Origin: Halomonas sp. LR3S48
Lineage (GTDB): Bacteria; Pseudomonadota; Gammaproteobacteria; Pseudomonadales; Halomonadaceae
Assembly (NCBI RefSeq): GCF_025725665.1
Contig: NZ_CP107009.1
Location: 4,464,001-4,528,000, forward strand
Reading direction: 5' to 3'
DNA: 64,000 bases
The position numbers and the translations under genes are program-made. Under the pieces are notes generated by a model. The model had not been told where the DNA came from, made no database searches, and saw only the letters and a program-made list of their open reading frames with translations. Positions 9,754-18,961 of the stretch are shown one piece after another. Within the stretch, counting starts at the first letter, position 1. Each line of letters opens with the position of its first letter.

Positions 9754-10374
9754 ATGAGAAAGTTACTGGCAAGCCTGGCAATTACCCTCGGCGCCGTTGG
9801 CGTCGCTCACGCCGACCTGGAAGCAGACGCCGACGCTGCCGCCGGTCGCGAGAAAGCCCAAAGCTGTGCGGCCTGCCATGGCCAGAACGGCATCAGCTCT
9901 GCGCCCTCTTTCCCTCACCTCGCCGGCCAGCAGACGACCTACCTGGCCAAGCAGATCATCGACATCCGCGATGGTAAGCGCCTGGTGCCGGAGATGGCCG
10001 GTCAGGTCGACGACTTCTCCGACCAGGATGCCTGGGACGTCGCCGCCTTCTTCACCCAGCAGGATGCCAACATCGGCCAGGCCGACCCGGAAGAAGAAGC
10101 GCTGATGCGCGGTCAGGAGCTCTATCGCGCCGGTGACATGGCCAAGGGCATCCCCGCCTGTGCGGCCTGCCACGGGCCCAGCGGTGACGGCATCAATACC
10201 GCGGTCTACCCGGCCCTCTCCGGTCAGTTCCCGCAGTACGTGGTGGCCACGCTGCAGGATTTCGCCGCCGGCGAGCGGACCAACGATCCCAATGGCATGA
10301 TGGGCGACATCGCCGCCAAGATGAGCGATGCCGACATGCAGGCCGTCGCCAACTACATCAGCGGCCTGCACTGA
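9754..10374 (+). CDS. Cytochrome c4, diheme periplasmic electron carrier
   Basis: The protein (206 residues) has a cleavable signal peptide ([20 protein letters not shown]) and two class-I cytochrome domains, each with a CAACHG heme-attachment motif: [11 protein letters not shown] in the first and [12 protein letters not shown] in the second. Axial methionines are likely in PEMAGQ and in the C-terminal [10 protein letters not shown] region. Cytochrome c4 passes electrons between the bc1 complex and terminal oxidases in the periplasm. It precedes dsbA, and both depend on periplasmic cysteine handling. The stem-loops behind it probably end or trim the transcript. Confidence 0.95.
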   Translation: MRKLLASLAITLGAVGVAHADLEADADAAAGREKAQSCAACHGQNGISSAPSFPHLAGQQTTYLAKQIIDIRDGKRLVPEMAGQVDDFSDQDAWDVAAFFTQQDANIGQADPEEEALMRGQELYRAGDMAKGIPACAACHGPSGDGINTAVYPALSGQFPQYVVATLQDFAAGERTNDPNGMMGDIAAKMSDADMQAVANYISGLH

Positions 10375-10394
10375 GCGTATCGTTGTCTGGCAGC

Positions 10395-10438
10395 TTGCCG
10401 GCCCCCAGCCGGCAACGAAGGCGGCCCCGGGCCGCCTT
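10395..10438 (+). terminator. Two tandem stem-loops after cytochrome c4
   Basis: First hairpin: TTGCCGGC (10395-10402), loop CCCCA, GCCGGCAA (10408-10415). Second: AAGGCGGCCC (10418-10427) and its exact complement at 10429-10438, followed by a T/C-rich tract. Both perfect stems lie between the cytochrome stop and dsbA. The absence of a pure U run makes partial termination or mRNA 3'-end protection possible. Confidence 0.6.
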
Positions 10439-10560
10439 CTCCGTCTTGGCGCTCGCCATCGGTCGGGAACCGTAAGCGGCATCCACGCTCAAAGTGATCG
10501 ACGCAAGCGCCAAGATGGTCAGCCGCCGCTTCACGGCGAACTTCCAAGGAGTCCTAGTCC

Positions 10561-11211
10561 ATGTTCAAACCCTTCCGTATCCTTCAGTCAGCCGCCTTTG
10601 CCATCGCCGGTCTCGGCCTGGCGACGCTGGCCGCCGCCGACAACCTGGTCGAGGGACAACACTACGAGAAGCTGCCCGAGCCCATCGAGACCAGCGCCGG
10701 GGAGGGCCAGGTAGAGGTGACCGAGGTGTTCTGGTACGGCTGCCCGCACTGCTACAACCTGCAGAGCAGCGTGACCGACTGGTACGAGACCCTGGACGAG
10801 GACGTCAAGGTGGTGCACATGCCGGCCACCATGGGCGGCGACTGGAACACCCATGCGGCGATGTTCTATGCCGCCGAGGAGCTGGGTATTCGCGAGGAGG
10901 CCCACGCCGACTTCTTCCATGCCATTCACGAGGAGGGGCAGCGTCTCAACAATGCCGACAGCATCGCCCGCTTCCTCAGCCAGTACGACGTCAGCGAGGA
11001 GGAGGCGCGCCAGACGCTTGATGCCTTCGGGGTCAAGGCGCAGGTCAACAAGGCCCATGCGCGCATGCGCGCCATGCGCCTGATGGGCGTGCCGGCCTTG
11101 GTCGTCGATGGCCGCTACCTGGTGACACCCAGCAGCGCCGGCAGCCTCGAGAACATGCCGCAAATCGCCGACGCGCTGATCGAACGCGTGCGTCAGGAGC
11201 GCAAAGACTGA
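10561..11211 (+). CDS. dsbA: Thiol:disulfide interchange protein DsbA
   Basis: DsbA introduces disulfide bonds into exported proteins in the periplasm. The 216-residue precursor has a signal peptide ending near LATLAAA, the thioredoxin-fold active site FWYGCPHCYNLQ (C-P-H-C) and the cis-proline loop GVPALVVDGRY. Its helical insertion (about residues 80-150) and length fit the DsbA family. A good AAGGAG-type ribosome site precedes the ATG. The next gene starts two bases after its stop, so the two are probably one transcript. Confidence 0.96.
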   Translation: MFKPFRILQSAAFAIAGLGLATLAAADNLVEGQHYEKLPEPIETSAGEGQVEVTEVFWYGCPHCYNLQSSVTDWYETLDEDVKVVHMPATMGGDWNTHAAMFYAAEELGIREEAHADFFHAIHEEGQRLNNADSIARFLSQYDVSEEEARQTLDAFGVKAQVNKAHARMRAMRLMGVPALVVDGRYLVTPSSAGSLENMPQIADALIERVRQERKD

Positions 11212-11213
11212 CC

Positions 11214-12050
11214 GTGTCCGTCGAGCATTCGCACCTGGTCGACGCCAGGACCCCGACCCTGGAAGGTGGGCACCTCAAGCTGCTCACCTTCAACATGCAG
11301 GTGGGCATCCAGACGTCGGCCTATCATCACTATCTGACCCGCAGTTGGCAGCACCTGCTGCCCCATCCCCACCGCACGCGGCGGCTGGACATGGTCAGCA
11401 ACGTACTGAGCCGCTTCGATATCGTCGGCCTACAGGAGGTCGACGGCGGCAGCTTTCGCTCCAGCCACGTCAACCAGGTCGAGTACCTGGCCACGCGCGG
11501 CGGCTTTCCCCATCACTACCAGCAGCTCAACCGTAACCTGGGCCGGTTCGCCCAGCATAGCAACGGACTGCTGTCGCGCCTCGCTCCGAGCCAGGTCGAG
11601 GAGCACCGCCTGCCCGGCACGCTGCCCGGGCGCGGCGCCATTCATGCCCGCTACGGCGACGGCCCGGACGCGCTGCACCTGTTCGTCGCCCACCTGGCGT
11701 TGAGCCACCGGGGTCGGGTGCGCCAACTCGACTACCTCAGCGAAATCATCCAACCGCTGCAGCACGTGGTGGTCATGGGCGACCTCAACTGCACGCCGGA
11801 CCAGTTGCACACCCACACGCGCTTCTGCGCCTCGCTGCCGCTGCATCCGGTGCGGCCACTGCTCAGCTACCCTTCCTGGCAGCCGCGCCGGGCACTGGAC
11901 CACATCCTGATCTCCAGCTCGCTCAAGGCCCAGGACGTACGCGTGCTCGACCACCTCTTCTCCGACCACTTGCCCATCGCCGTCGACGTGGAGCTACCAT
12001 CGGGCTGTCTGAAGGTGCTCGAGGAGCTGCGTAAACGCCAGAACCTCTAG
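11214..12050 (+). CDS. Endonuclease/exonuclease/phosphatase-fold hydrolase
   Basis: A 278-residue protein of the EEP (DNase I-like) fold. The metal and catalytic motifs are visible in order: LTFNMQVG near residue 24 (Asn), GLQEVDGG (Glu), GDLNCTPDQ (Asp and Asn), RALDHILIS and SDHLPIAVD (Asp-His). No signal peptide is seen. The substrate cannot be told from the fold; members act on DNA, phosphoinositides or phosphodiesters. The GTG start is two bases after dsbA, an arrangement also found in pseudomonads, suggesting a conserved pairing with dsbA and cytochrome c4. Confidence 0.85.
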   Translation: MSVEHSHLVDARTPTLEGGHLKLLTFNMQVGIQTSAYHHYLTRSWQHLLPHPHRTRRLDMVSNVLSRFDIVGLQEVDGGSFRSSHVNQVEYLATRGGFPHHYQQLNRNLGRFAQHSNGLLSRLAPSQVEEHRLPGTLPGRGAIHARYGDGPDALHLFVAHLALSHRGRVRQLDYLSEIIQPLQHVVVMGDLNCTPDQLHTHTRFCASLPLHPVRPLLSYPSWQPRRALDHILISSSLKAQDVRVLDHLFSDHLPIAVDVELPSGCLKVLEELRKRQNL

Positions 12051-12178
12051 TGCTGCCGCTGCGTCGCGAGGGCAGCGAGACTCCACGCTGACAACTCGGG
12101 CGTTGAGGCCCAGGGATGACGCCCGCCGTGGAATCGGCGATGATGCGGTCCCTGAATTGCTTCGACACGAGACTCCCC

Positions 12179-12727
12179 ATGCAAACTGCGAACCGCGATC
12201 CGGTCCTGCTCGCATGGCTCGACGGCTTTACCGAGGTCGTGGGCCGCTCCATCGCCTGGCTGGTGATCCTCATGATGGCGGTACAGTTCGCCATCGTGGT
12301 GATGCGCTACGTCTTCAGCCTCCATAGCGTGGTCATGCAGGAATCGGTCATGTACATGCATGCCATGGTGTTCATGCTCGGGGCGGCCTGGACGTTGCGC
12401 CATGACGGTCATGTCCGCGTCGACATCTTCTACCGCAAGCTCTCTGCCCGTGGCCGTGCCTGGATCGACCTGCTGGGCACCCTGTTCCTGCTGTTTCCGG
12501 TCGTGCTGTTCATTGCCATCTCGAGTTTCGGCTACGTGAGCAGCAGCTGGGCGATACTCGAACGCTCGCCGGACGGCGGCATCCCCGGTGTCTTTCTGCT
12601 CAAGTCGCTGATTCTGATCATGATGGCGCTGCTGCTGCTGCAGGGCGTGGCGCAGGTGATGCGCCAGGTCCTGATCCTGCGCGGCAAGGCCCCAGGCAAC
12701 ACGCCCGACCACGACGAGGTGATCTGA
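12179..12727 (+). CDS. TRAP transporter small permease (DctQ family)
   Basis: A 182-residue inner-membrane protein with four predicted hydrophobic segments: SIAWLVILMMAVQFAIVVM, the region around MYMHAMVFMLGAAW, IDLLGTLFLLFPVVLFIAI, and SLILIMMALLLLQG. The loop TLRHDGHVRVDIFY is the DctQ hallmark. It partners the large permease that follows. I chose ATG 12179 (MQTANRD), since the longer reading from 12116 only adds an unconserved stretch. No solute-binding protein (DctP) gene is adjacent, so the substrate is unknown. Confidence 0.9.
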   Translation: MQTANRDPVLLAWLDGFTEVVGRSIAWLVILMMAVQFAIVVMRYVFSLHSVVMQESVMYMHAMVFMLGAAWTLRHDGHVRVDIFYRKLSARGRAWIDLLGTLFLLFPVVLFIAISSFGYVSSSWAILERSPDGGIPGVFLLKSLILIMMALLLLQGVAQVMRQVLILRGKAPGNTPDHDEVI

Positions 12728-12728
12728 C

Positions 12729-14141
12729 GTGGAAGCCCTGCTCGAGTTCATGCCGCTGTTCCTGTTCCTCACCGTCTGCACCGTGCTGATGCTGGGCTAT
12801 CCGGTCGCCCTGGCACTGGCCGGCACCGCGCTGATCTTCGCTGGCCTCGGCCACCTGCTGGTGCAGATGGGCGTGCCGGTGCCCTTCGAAGCGCGCATGC
12901 TGGGCGCCATGCCCAACCGCCTCTACGGCATCATGACCAACCAGACGCTGTTGGCGGTGCCGCTGTTCGTACTGATGGGGGTGCTGCTGGAGAAATCGCG
13001 GGTCGCCGAGACGCTGCTCGACGCCATGGCGCTGCTGTTCGGCTCGTTGCGCGGCGGGCTGGGCATCTCGGTGATCCTGGTCGGCATGCTGCTGGCCGCT
13101 TCCACCGGCATCGTCGGCGCCACGGTGGTTACCATGGGCCTGCTGTCGTTGCCGACGATGCTCAAGCGCGGCTACTCGCCTTCGCTTGCCACCGGCACCA
13201 TCTGTGCCACCGGCACCCTGGGCCAGATCATCCCGCCTTCCATCGCCCTGGTCCTGCTGGGCGACGTGCTGTCGAATGCCTACCAGCGAGCCCAACTGGC
13301 CATGGGCGTGTGGAGCCCCAAAACCGTATCGGTGGGCGATCTGTTCGTCGGCGCCCTGATCCCGGGACTGCTGCTGGTGGTGGCCTATATCGTCTATCTG
13401 CTGGTGGTGGCCTGGTGGAAGCCGGAGTGCGCCCCGCCCGCCGATCGCGAAGCGCTCAAGCAGGAGCTTGGCCATACCGGCAGCATCCTGCCGCTGCTGG
13501 TCAAGGGGCTGATCCCCCCCGTGCTGCTGATCGTCGCCGTACTGGGTTCGATCCTCGGCGGTTTCGCCACGCCCACCGAGGCCTCGGCGGTTGGGGCCAT
13601 GGGCGCGCTGCTGCTGGCACTGACCAACCGCCGGCTGAACATGCCGATGCTGCGCGAGGTAGTGCACACCACCGCCAAGGTCACCAGCATGGTGTTCCTG
13701 ATCCTCATTGGCGCCGCGCTCTTCTCGCTGGTCTTTCGCGCCTACGGCGGTGAGGAACTGGTCACGCACCTGTTCGAGGCGATGCCCGGCGGGGTAGTGG
13801 GTGCCACCCTGGTGGTGATGCTGGTGATCTTCCTGCTCGGCTTCATCCTCGATTTCATCGAGATCACCTTCGTGGTGGTACCGATCGTCGGGCCGGTACT
13901 GCTGATGATGGGCCTCGACCCGATCTGGCTGGGCATCATGATCGCGGTGAACCTGCAGACTTCGTTCCTGACGCCACCGTTCGGCTTCGCACTGTTCTAC
14001 CTGCGCGGCGTGACACCGGACTCGGTGCCGACCTCGGCCATCTACCGCGGTGTGATTCCGTTCATTGTGCTGCAGCTCGGCATGCTGGTGGCGCTGGCGC
14101 TGTTCCCGGGACTGGCCACCTGGCTACCTTCCCTTCTGTAG
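12729..14141 (+). CDS. TRAP transporter large permease (DctM family)
   Basis: This 470-residue protein has about 12 or more hydrophobic segments and the DctM features GLGISVILVGMLLAASTGIVGATVVTMGLLSLPTM in pieces, ATGTLGQIIPPSIALVLLGD and ATPTEASAVGAMGALLLA. It forms the ion-coupled channel of a TRAP importer. The variant resembles the subgroup often labelled mannitol/chloroaromatic, which is longer than TeaC in this window; the label does not prove a substrate. GTG is the start; a GAGGTGA ribosome site overlaps the end of dctQ one base upstream. It ends two bases from the convergent DedA-like gene. Confidence 0.92.
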   Translation: MEALLEFMPLFLFLTVCTVLMLGYPVALALAGTALIFAGLGHLLVQMGVPVPFEARMLGAMPNRLYGIMTNQTLLAVPLFVLMGVLLEKSRVAETLLDAMALLFGSLRGGLGISVILVGMLLAASTGIVGATVVTMGLLSLPTMLKRGYSPSLATGTICATGTLGQIIPPSIALVLLGDVLSNAYQRAQLAMGVWSPKTVSVGDLFVGALIPGLLLVVAYIVYLLVVAWWKPECAPPADREALKQELGHTGSILPLLVKGLIPPVLLIVAVLGSILGGFATPTEASAVGAMGALLLALTNRRLNMPMLREVVHTTAKVTSMVFLILIGAALFSLVFRAYGGEELVTHLFEAMPGGVVGATLVVMLVIFLLGFILDFIEITFVVVPIVGPVLLMMGLDPIWLGIMIAVNLQTSFLTPPFGFALFYLRGVTPDSVPTSAIYRGVIPFIVLQLGMLVALALFPGLATWLPSLL

Positions 14142-14143
14142 AC

Positions 14144-14575
14144 TCAGCCGCACAGGGGGGCTAGCCACGCCTGGGCCAGGTAGAGCACCACGGCGTAGCG
14201 CGCTCCCTTGGCCAGGGTGATCAGCAGGATCGCCCGCCACCACGGCAGGCGGAAGATACCGGCGAGCACGGTGAGCGGGTCACCGACCAGCGGCGCCCAG
14301 CTCGCCAGCAGGCTCCATTCGCCGAAGCGCAGGTACCAGCGCTCGGCACGGGCCAGCCCCTGCGGCGAGGCAGGAAACCAGCGCCGGTCCTGGAAGCGAC
14401 GCGCGTAGCGTCCCAGCCAGACGTTGACCAGGCTGCCCAGGGTATTGCCGGAGGTCGCCACCAGCCACAGCGCCAGCAGCGGCTGGCCCAGGCACCACTG
14501 GCGCGCCAGCCAGACTTCGGAGCCACCCGGCAGCAGCGTGGCGCTGACGAAGGCCACCAGGAACAGACTCAGCAC
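14144..14575 (-). CDS. YqaA/DedA-like small membrane protein (SNARE-associated family)
   Basis: A 143-residue membrane protein with hydrophobic stretches [38 protein letters not shown], and [23 protein letters not shown]. The F/LLPGGSE motif near the start and the GDPLTVLAG segment fit the YqaA branch of the DedA superfamily. Function unknown; DedA relatives move lipids or support membrane potential. I chose a GTG start at 14575 because GGGAGG lies six bases upstream; a longer frame to 14698 overlaps thiD and lacks conserved content. Convergent with the TRAP permease. Confidence 0.82.
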   Translation of the reverse strand: MLSLFLVAFVSATLLPGGSEVWLARQWCLGQPLLALWLVATSGNTLGSLVNVWLGRYARRFQDRRWFPASPQGLARAERWYLRFGEWSLLASWAPLVGDPLTVLAGIFRLPWWRAILLITLAKGARYAVVLYLAQAWLAPLCG

Positions 14576-14623
14576 GCAACGCCTCCCATACACCACCCGT
14601 TTCCGTTTGCAGGACGAGACGCC

Positions 14624-15436
14624 ATGACGAACGAACGCCCCATCCCCAACGTTCTCACCATCGCCGGCTCCGACCCTAGCGGCGGCGCCGGCATCCAAGC
14701 CGATCTCAAGACCTTCTCGGCGCTGGGCGCCTATGGTACCAGCGTCATCACCGCGCTGACCGCTCAGAACACCTGCGGCGTACGCGGCGTGCAGCCGGTG
14801 CCGGTGGATTTCATCCGCCTGCAGCTCGACACCCTGCTCGACGACGTGGCAATCGACGCGGTGAAGATCGGCATGGTCGCCAGCCGTGAAGTGGCGGAAA
14901 CCATCCGCGACGCCCTGCAGGCCAAGCGCCCCCGCTGGATCGTGCTCGACCCGGTAATGGTGGCCAAGAGCGGCGACATCCTGGTCGACGATGTCGGTAT
15001 TGCCGCGGTGCGCGAAGTGCTGGTGCCGCTGGCCGACCTGATCACGCCCAACCTGCCTGAAGCCGCAGTGCTGTTGGCAAGCCCGGCGCCGGGCACTCGC
15101 GACGAGATGCTGGCCCTGACGTCCGGCCTGGCGGCGCTGGGCGCCGGTGCCGTGCTACTCAAGGGTGGCCACCTGCGTGACGAAAGCTGCCCCGATCTGT
15201 TGATCGAGCACGCCCAGGCGACATGGCTCGAGGGCACCCGTATCGCGACCTCGAACCTGCATGGCACCGGCTGTTCGCTCTCTTCCGCCATCGCCGCGCG
15301 TCTGGCGCTGGGGGATACCTTGCCGCAGGCGATCGCCACGGCCAAGCAGTGGCTCGAGGCGGCGCTGACGGAGAGCCGACGGCTCGATGTCGGCCAGGGC
15401 CACGGCCCGGTGCATCATTTCCACCTGTGGTGGTAG
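14624..15436 (+). CDS. thiD: Hydroxymethylpyrimidine/phosphomethylpyrimidine kinase
   Basis: ThiD phosphorylates HMP twice to HMP-pyrophosphate, the pyrimidine half of thiamine. The 270-residue ribokinase-fold protein has [17 protein letters not shown] (residues 15-31), [21 protein letters not shown] and the anion-hole motif [15 protein letters not shown] with the catalytic Cys region. No ThiE fusion is present. It stands alone between divergent or unrelated genes; the thiazole-side genes thiS-thiG lie 14 kb away on the other strand. Confidence 0.96.
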   Translation: MTNERPIPNVLTIAGSDPSGGAGIQADLKTFSALGAYGTSVITALTAQNTCGVRGVQPVPVDFIRLQLDTLLDDVAIDAVKIGMVASREVAETIRDALQAKRPRWIVLDPVMVAKSGDILVDDVGIAAVREVLVPLADLITPNLPEAAVLLASPAPGTRDEMLALTSGLAALGAGAVLLKGGHLRDESCPDLLIEHAQATWLEGTRIATSNLHGTGCSLSSAIAARLALGDTLPQAIATAKQWLEAALTESRRLDVGQGHGPVHHFHLWW

Positions 15437-15518
15437 CGAAACGGCGCTTGCGCCATTGCCGGGCGCCACCCATGCTGAAGTCTGTCCTGCCAGGCTCATC
15501 CGCAACGGAGAGACTTCG

Positions 15519-16364
15519 ATGACTCAGACCCTGCTGTTTGCCTGTGACCTCTCGGCCGAGAATCGCGCCGCCTTCGCCCGGGCCATACGCCTGGCCAACG
15601 AGAGCGGCGCGCGCCTGGACGTCATTCACGTGCTCGACCCCTACCTGCCCCGACGCGTCCTGCATGACCTGGAAGAGGCAGTGGTGGCCGACATGCAGGC
15701 TATCCTGACGGATGTTCGCGAGGACTATGCGTTGCCGGAGCCGAGCGTGATGCTGCAGACGGTAGCCGGCGCCACCTACGCCGAGATCATCCGCGAGGCG
15801 CACGATCGCGAGGTGGACATGATCGTGCTGGGCTCCCATCGCAAGCGCGGCCAACCCGACCTGGTCGCCGGCACCACGCTGGCGCGAGTGCTGCGCAGTG
15901 CGCCCTGCCCGGTATTGTCGGTCTCCCAGCCTGCCAACCGCGATTGGCAGGAAATCCTGGTGCCGGTGGATTTTTCGCTAGCCAGCCGCAACACCCTGCG
16001 CGAGACGCTCAAGCGCTTCCCCGAAGCACGTCTGACCCTGCTGCATGCCTGGGACATTCCCGGCGAGCGCGAACTGGGCTCCGACAGCGATTACGCCCGT
16101 TGGCGCGACCGTGAGGTCGAACGCCTGCGCTGCCAGCTCGAGCGCGAGACCGACCAACTGATGGGCGAACTCGACAGCGTGCCGGAAGTCGAACTGATTC
16201 TCGAGCAGGGCGAGCCGCTCGAGGTGCTGCTGACCCAGCTGCGACGCCAACCTCCCGACCTGCTGTCACTGAGCAGCCGCGGCCAGTTGGGTCGTCATAG
16301 CCACATCACCGAGGCGCTACTCGCCGAGCCGCATTGTGACATCATGTTGTGCCGCGCCTGGTAA
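15519..16364 (+). CDS. Tandem-domain universal stress protein
   Basis: Two Usp domains lie in one 281-residue chain: domain 1 from MTQTLLFACDLSAENRAAF through VLGSHRKRGQPDLVAGTTLARVLRSAPCPVLSV, and domain 2 from WQEILVPVDFSLASRNTL to LLSLSSRGQLGRHSHITEALLAEPHCDIMLCRAW. The arrangement is UspE-like. Such proteins bind nucleotides or metabolites and support stress survival; no specific function can be read here. The ATG at 15519 has GGAGAGA just upstream; a longer reading overlaps thiD and is discarded. Confidence 0.88.
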   Translation: MTQTLLFACDLSAENRAAFARAIRLANESGARLDVIHVLDPYLPRRVLHDLEEAVVADMQAILTDVREDYALPEPSVMLQTVAGATYAEIIREAHDREVDMIVLGSHRKRGQPDLVAGTTLARVLRSAPCPVLSVSQPANRDWQEILVPVDFSLASRNTLRETLKRFPEARLTLLHAWDIPGERELGSDSDYARWRDREVERLRCQLERETDQLMGELDSVPEVELILEQGEPLEVLLTQLRRQPPDLLSLSSRGQLGRHSHITEALLAEPHCDIMLCRAW

Positions 16365-16424
16365 CACCGATTACGTCACGTGGTACCCTTCCGGCGAGCT
16401 CATCGCCAGGAGGAAACCCGCCGT

Positions 16425-16862
16425 ATGAAAGCCCTGATACAGCGCGTGCGCCGCGCCAGCGTGACGGTGGATGAACGAGTGGTTGGCGCCATCGATCACG
16501 GCCTGCTGGCGCTGGTGGGGGTCGAGAAGGGCGACGACGAGATCGCCGTCGAGCGCCTGCTGCACAAGTTGCTGCACTACCGTGTCTTCAGCGACGAGGC
16601 GGGCAAGATGAACCTCGACCTGCAGCAGGTCGAGGGCGGGCTCTTACTCGTATCGCAGTTCACCCTGGCGGCCGATACCCGCAAGGGGCTGCGCCCGAGC
16701 TTCTCCAGCGCCGCGCCGCCGGCCGATGGCGAGCGGCTGTTCCACTACCTGCTCGAATGCGCCCGGGTCGCCTGGCCCAAGGTCGCCAGCGGCGAGTTCG
16801 CCGCCAACATGCAGGTCGAGCTGGTCAACGATGGGCCGGTGACGTTTCTACTAGAAAGTTGA
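16425..16862 (+). CDS. dtd: D-aminoacyl-tRNA deacylase
   Basis: DTD hydrolyses D-amino acids mischarged on tRNA. The 145-residue protein begins [16 protein letters not shown] and contains the two family motifs [20 protein letters not shown] (SQFTL) and the Gly-cis-Pro-type [11 protein letters not shown] end. The size is exactly the family norm. AGGAGG (16408-16413) sits 11 bases upstream of the ATG, a slightly long spacing. An in-frame start at 16380 would add 15 unconserved residues. Convergent with yheS after a 69-base gap. Confidence 0.97.
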   Translation: MKALIQRVRRASVTVDERVVGAIDHGLLALVGVEKGDDEIAVERLLHKLLHYRVFSDEAGKMNLDLQQVEGGLLLVSQFTLAADTRKGLRPSFSSAAPPADGERLFHYLLECARVAWPKVASGEFAANMQVELVNDGPVTFLLES

Positions 16863-16931
16863 GGGGGGCTGTCCCCGGCGCCGCTCGCTTAGGCTAGCCA
16901 TCGGCACCGTGATGTTTTTGTTCCGGGCATG

Positions 16932-18884
16932 TCAGGCCCCGCTTTCGAGAAGCTCCGCTTCCATCGCTTCGAGCGCCTCCTCGGCGGCCAGCCACTCGGC
17001 CTCCAGCTCCTCCAGCCGCGACTTGAGCTCGCCCTGGCGGGCCAACCGTTCGGTGAGCTCGGCCTTGCGCGCCGGGTCGGTGTAGAGTTCGGCCTCGCCT
17101 AGCGCCTCTTCCACTACGGCGAGTTCGCCCTGTGCCCTCTCCATCGCCTGCTCGGCACGATCGCGCGCCTTCTTCAGCGGGCGCAGCTTCTCGCGCAGCT
17201 CGGCGGCGGCGCGGCGGGCCGACTTGCGGTCCTCCTTGGGCGCGGCACTCTCCGCCTGACGCTCGGCCTTGTCGACCCGCGCCTCGCGGCGCTCGCTCTC
17301 CAGCCGCGCCTTGAGCCAGGCGCGGTAATCCTCCAGGTCGCCGTCGAAGGGTTCAACGCGGTGGTCGGCCACTTTCCAGAACTCGTCAACGGTCGCGCGC
17401 AGCAGGTGGCGGTCGTGGGAAACCAGGATCACCGTGCCCTCGAAGCTGGCCAACGCCTCGGTGAGCGCCTCGCGCATCTCCAGGTCGAGATGGTTGGTGG
17501 GCTCGTCGAGCAGCAGCAGGTTGGGCTTGCGCCACGCCACCAGTGCCAGCGCCAGGCGCGCTTTCTCGCCGCCGGAGAAACGCCCCACCTCGCCGAAGGC
17601 GTCGTCGCCTTTGAAGCCAAAGCCGCCGAGGAAGGTACGAATCGACTGGTCGCTGGCGGTAGGGGAAAGCCGCTGCACGTGCATGAACGGCGTCGCCGCC
17701 ATGTCGAGCCCCTCGAGCTGGTGCTGGGCAAAATAGCCGACGGCCAGATGCTCGCCGGGGATACGCCTGCCCGCCAGCAGCGGCAGCTCGCCGGTCAGCG
17801 ACTTGATCAGAGTCGACTTGCCGGCCCCGTTGGGCCCCAGCAGGCCGATCCGCTGCCCCGGCAGCAGGGTCAGCTTGACCTCGTCGAGCTGAGCTTTTTC
17901 CGCCCCGCCCTCATCCCGATAGCCGAGCCTCGCCCGGTCCAGCACCAACAGCGGGTGCGACGTCTTGGCCGAGGCGGGAATGGTGAAGTGGAACGGCGAG
18001 TCGGCATGGGCCACGGCGATGTCGCCCATGCGCTCGAGCATCTTCATGCGGCTCTGGGCCTGGCGCGCCTTGCTCGCCTTGGCCTTGAAACGCGCCACGA
18101 ACTGCTCGATCTCCTCACGCCGCGCCTGTTGCTTGGCGGCTTCGGCCTGCTGCAGGGCCAGCTTCTCGGCACGGGTACGCTCGAAAGTGGAGTAGTTGCC
18201 GCGGTAGAGCACCAGCCGACGCCGGTCGAAGTGGACGATGTGGTCGCATACCGCATCGAGGAAGTCACGGTCGTGGGAAATCAGCAGCAGGGTGCCGGGA
18301 TAGCGCATGAGCCACTGCTCGAGCCACAGCAGGGCATCGAGATCCAGGTGGTTGGTAGGCTCGTCGAGCAGCAGCAGGTCCGAGGGCATGAACAGCGTAC
18401 GCGCCAGGTTGGCGCGCATGCGCCAGCCGCCGGAAAAGGCCGACAGCGGCCGCTCGAGGTCGGCCTGGGTGAAGCCCAGCCCGATCAGCAGCTGGGCGGC
18501 ACGGGCCGGGGCACTGTAGCCGTCCAGCGCCTCGATCGCTCCATGCAGCTCGGCCTCACGATGGGCATCACCGTGCTCGCGCGCCGCTTCCAGGCCGGCC
18601 TGGGTCTGGCGCAGCTCAGTGTCGCCGTCGAGCACATAGTCGACGATGGCACGATCCAGCGCGTCGACCTCCTGGGCCATATGAGCGATGCGCTGTCCTC
18701 CGCTCATCTCGACCTCGCCTCGGTCTGGTGCGAGCGTGCCCAGCAGCAGGCCGAACAGGCTGGACTTGCCGGCGCCGTTGGGACCGACGATACCGGCCTT
18801 GTGGCCGGCGTGCAGGGTCAGCTCGGCGTCCTCGAGCAGGGTCTGGGTGCCGCGTTGCAGGGCAACCTGGCGCAGTGCAATCAT
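16932..18884 (-). CDS. yheS: ABC-F family ATPase YheS
   Basis: A 650-residue cytoplasmic protein with two ABC ATPase domains and no membrane segment. Domain 1 has GPNGAGKSS (34-42) and FSGGWRMRANLARTLF then LLLLDEPTNHLDLDALLWLE; the linker (about 240-290) is basic and helical (FKAKASKARQAQSRMKMLERM); domain 2 has GPNGAGKSTLIKSL and FSGGEKARLALALV. The C-terminal ~120 residues form a charged coiled coil. ABC-F proteins bind the ribosomal E site and tune translation; the DGDTELRQ and YSAPARAAQLLIGLGF segments match the YheS branch. Divergent from the TIGR02444 gene. Confidence 0.92.
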   Translation of the reverse strand: MIALRQVALQRGTQTLLEDAELTLHAGHKAGIVGPNGAGKSSLFGLLLGTLAPDRGEVEMSGGQRIAHMAQEVDALDRAIVDYVLDGDTELRQTQAGLEAAREHGDAHREAELHGAIEALDGYSAPARAAQLLIGLGFTQADLERPLSAFSGGWRMRANLARTLFMPSDLLLLDEPTNHLDLDALLWLEQWLMRYPGTLLLISHDRDFLDAVCDHIVHFDRRRLVLYRGNYSTFERTRAEKLALQQAEAAKQQARREEIEQFVARFKAKASKARQAQSRMKMLERMGDIAVAHADSPFHFTIPASAKTSHPLLVLDRARLGYRDEGGAEKAQLDEVKLTLLPGQRIGLLGPNGAGKSTLIKSLTGELPLLAGRRIPGEHLAVGYFAQHQLEGLDMAATPFMHVQRLSPTASDQSIRTFLGGFGFKGDDAFGEVGRFSGGEKARLALALVAWRKPNLLLLDEPTNHLDLEMREALTEALASFEGTVILVSHDRHLLRATVDEFWKVADHRVEPFDGDLEDYRAWLKARLESERREARVDKAERQAESAAPKEDRKSARRAAAELREKLRPLKKARDRAEQAMERAQGELAVVEEALGEAELYTDPARKAELTERLARQGELKSRLEELEAEWLAAEEALEAMEAELLESGA

Positions 18885-18961
18885 GCAGGCTCCAACTGGC
18901 AGAGAGGGTAACGACGCCGCACAGGGCCCTATTAGGAGGCCCCGCCGGCGACGACCGGATC

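Noticed and set aside
17361..18911. A 516-codon open frame antisense to yheS
   Set aside because: yheS has two full ABC domains; the antisense reading has no recognisable domain.
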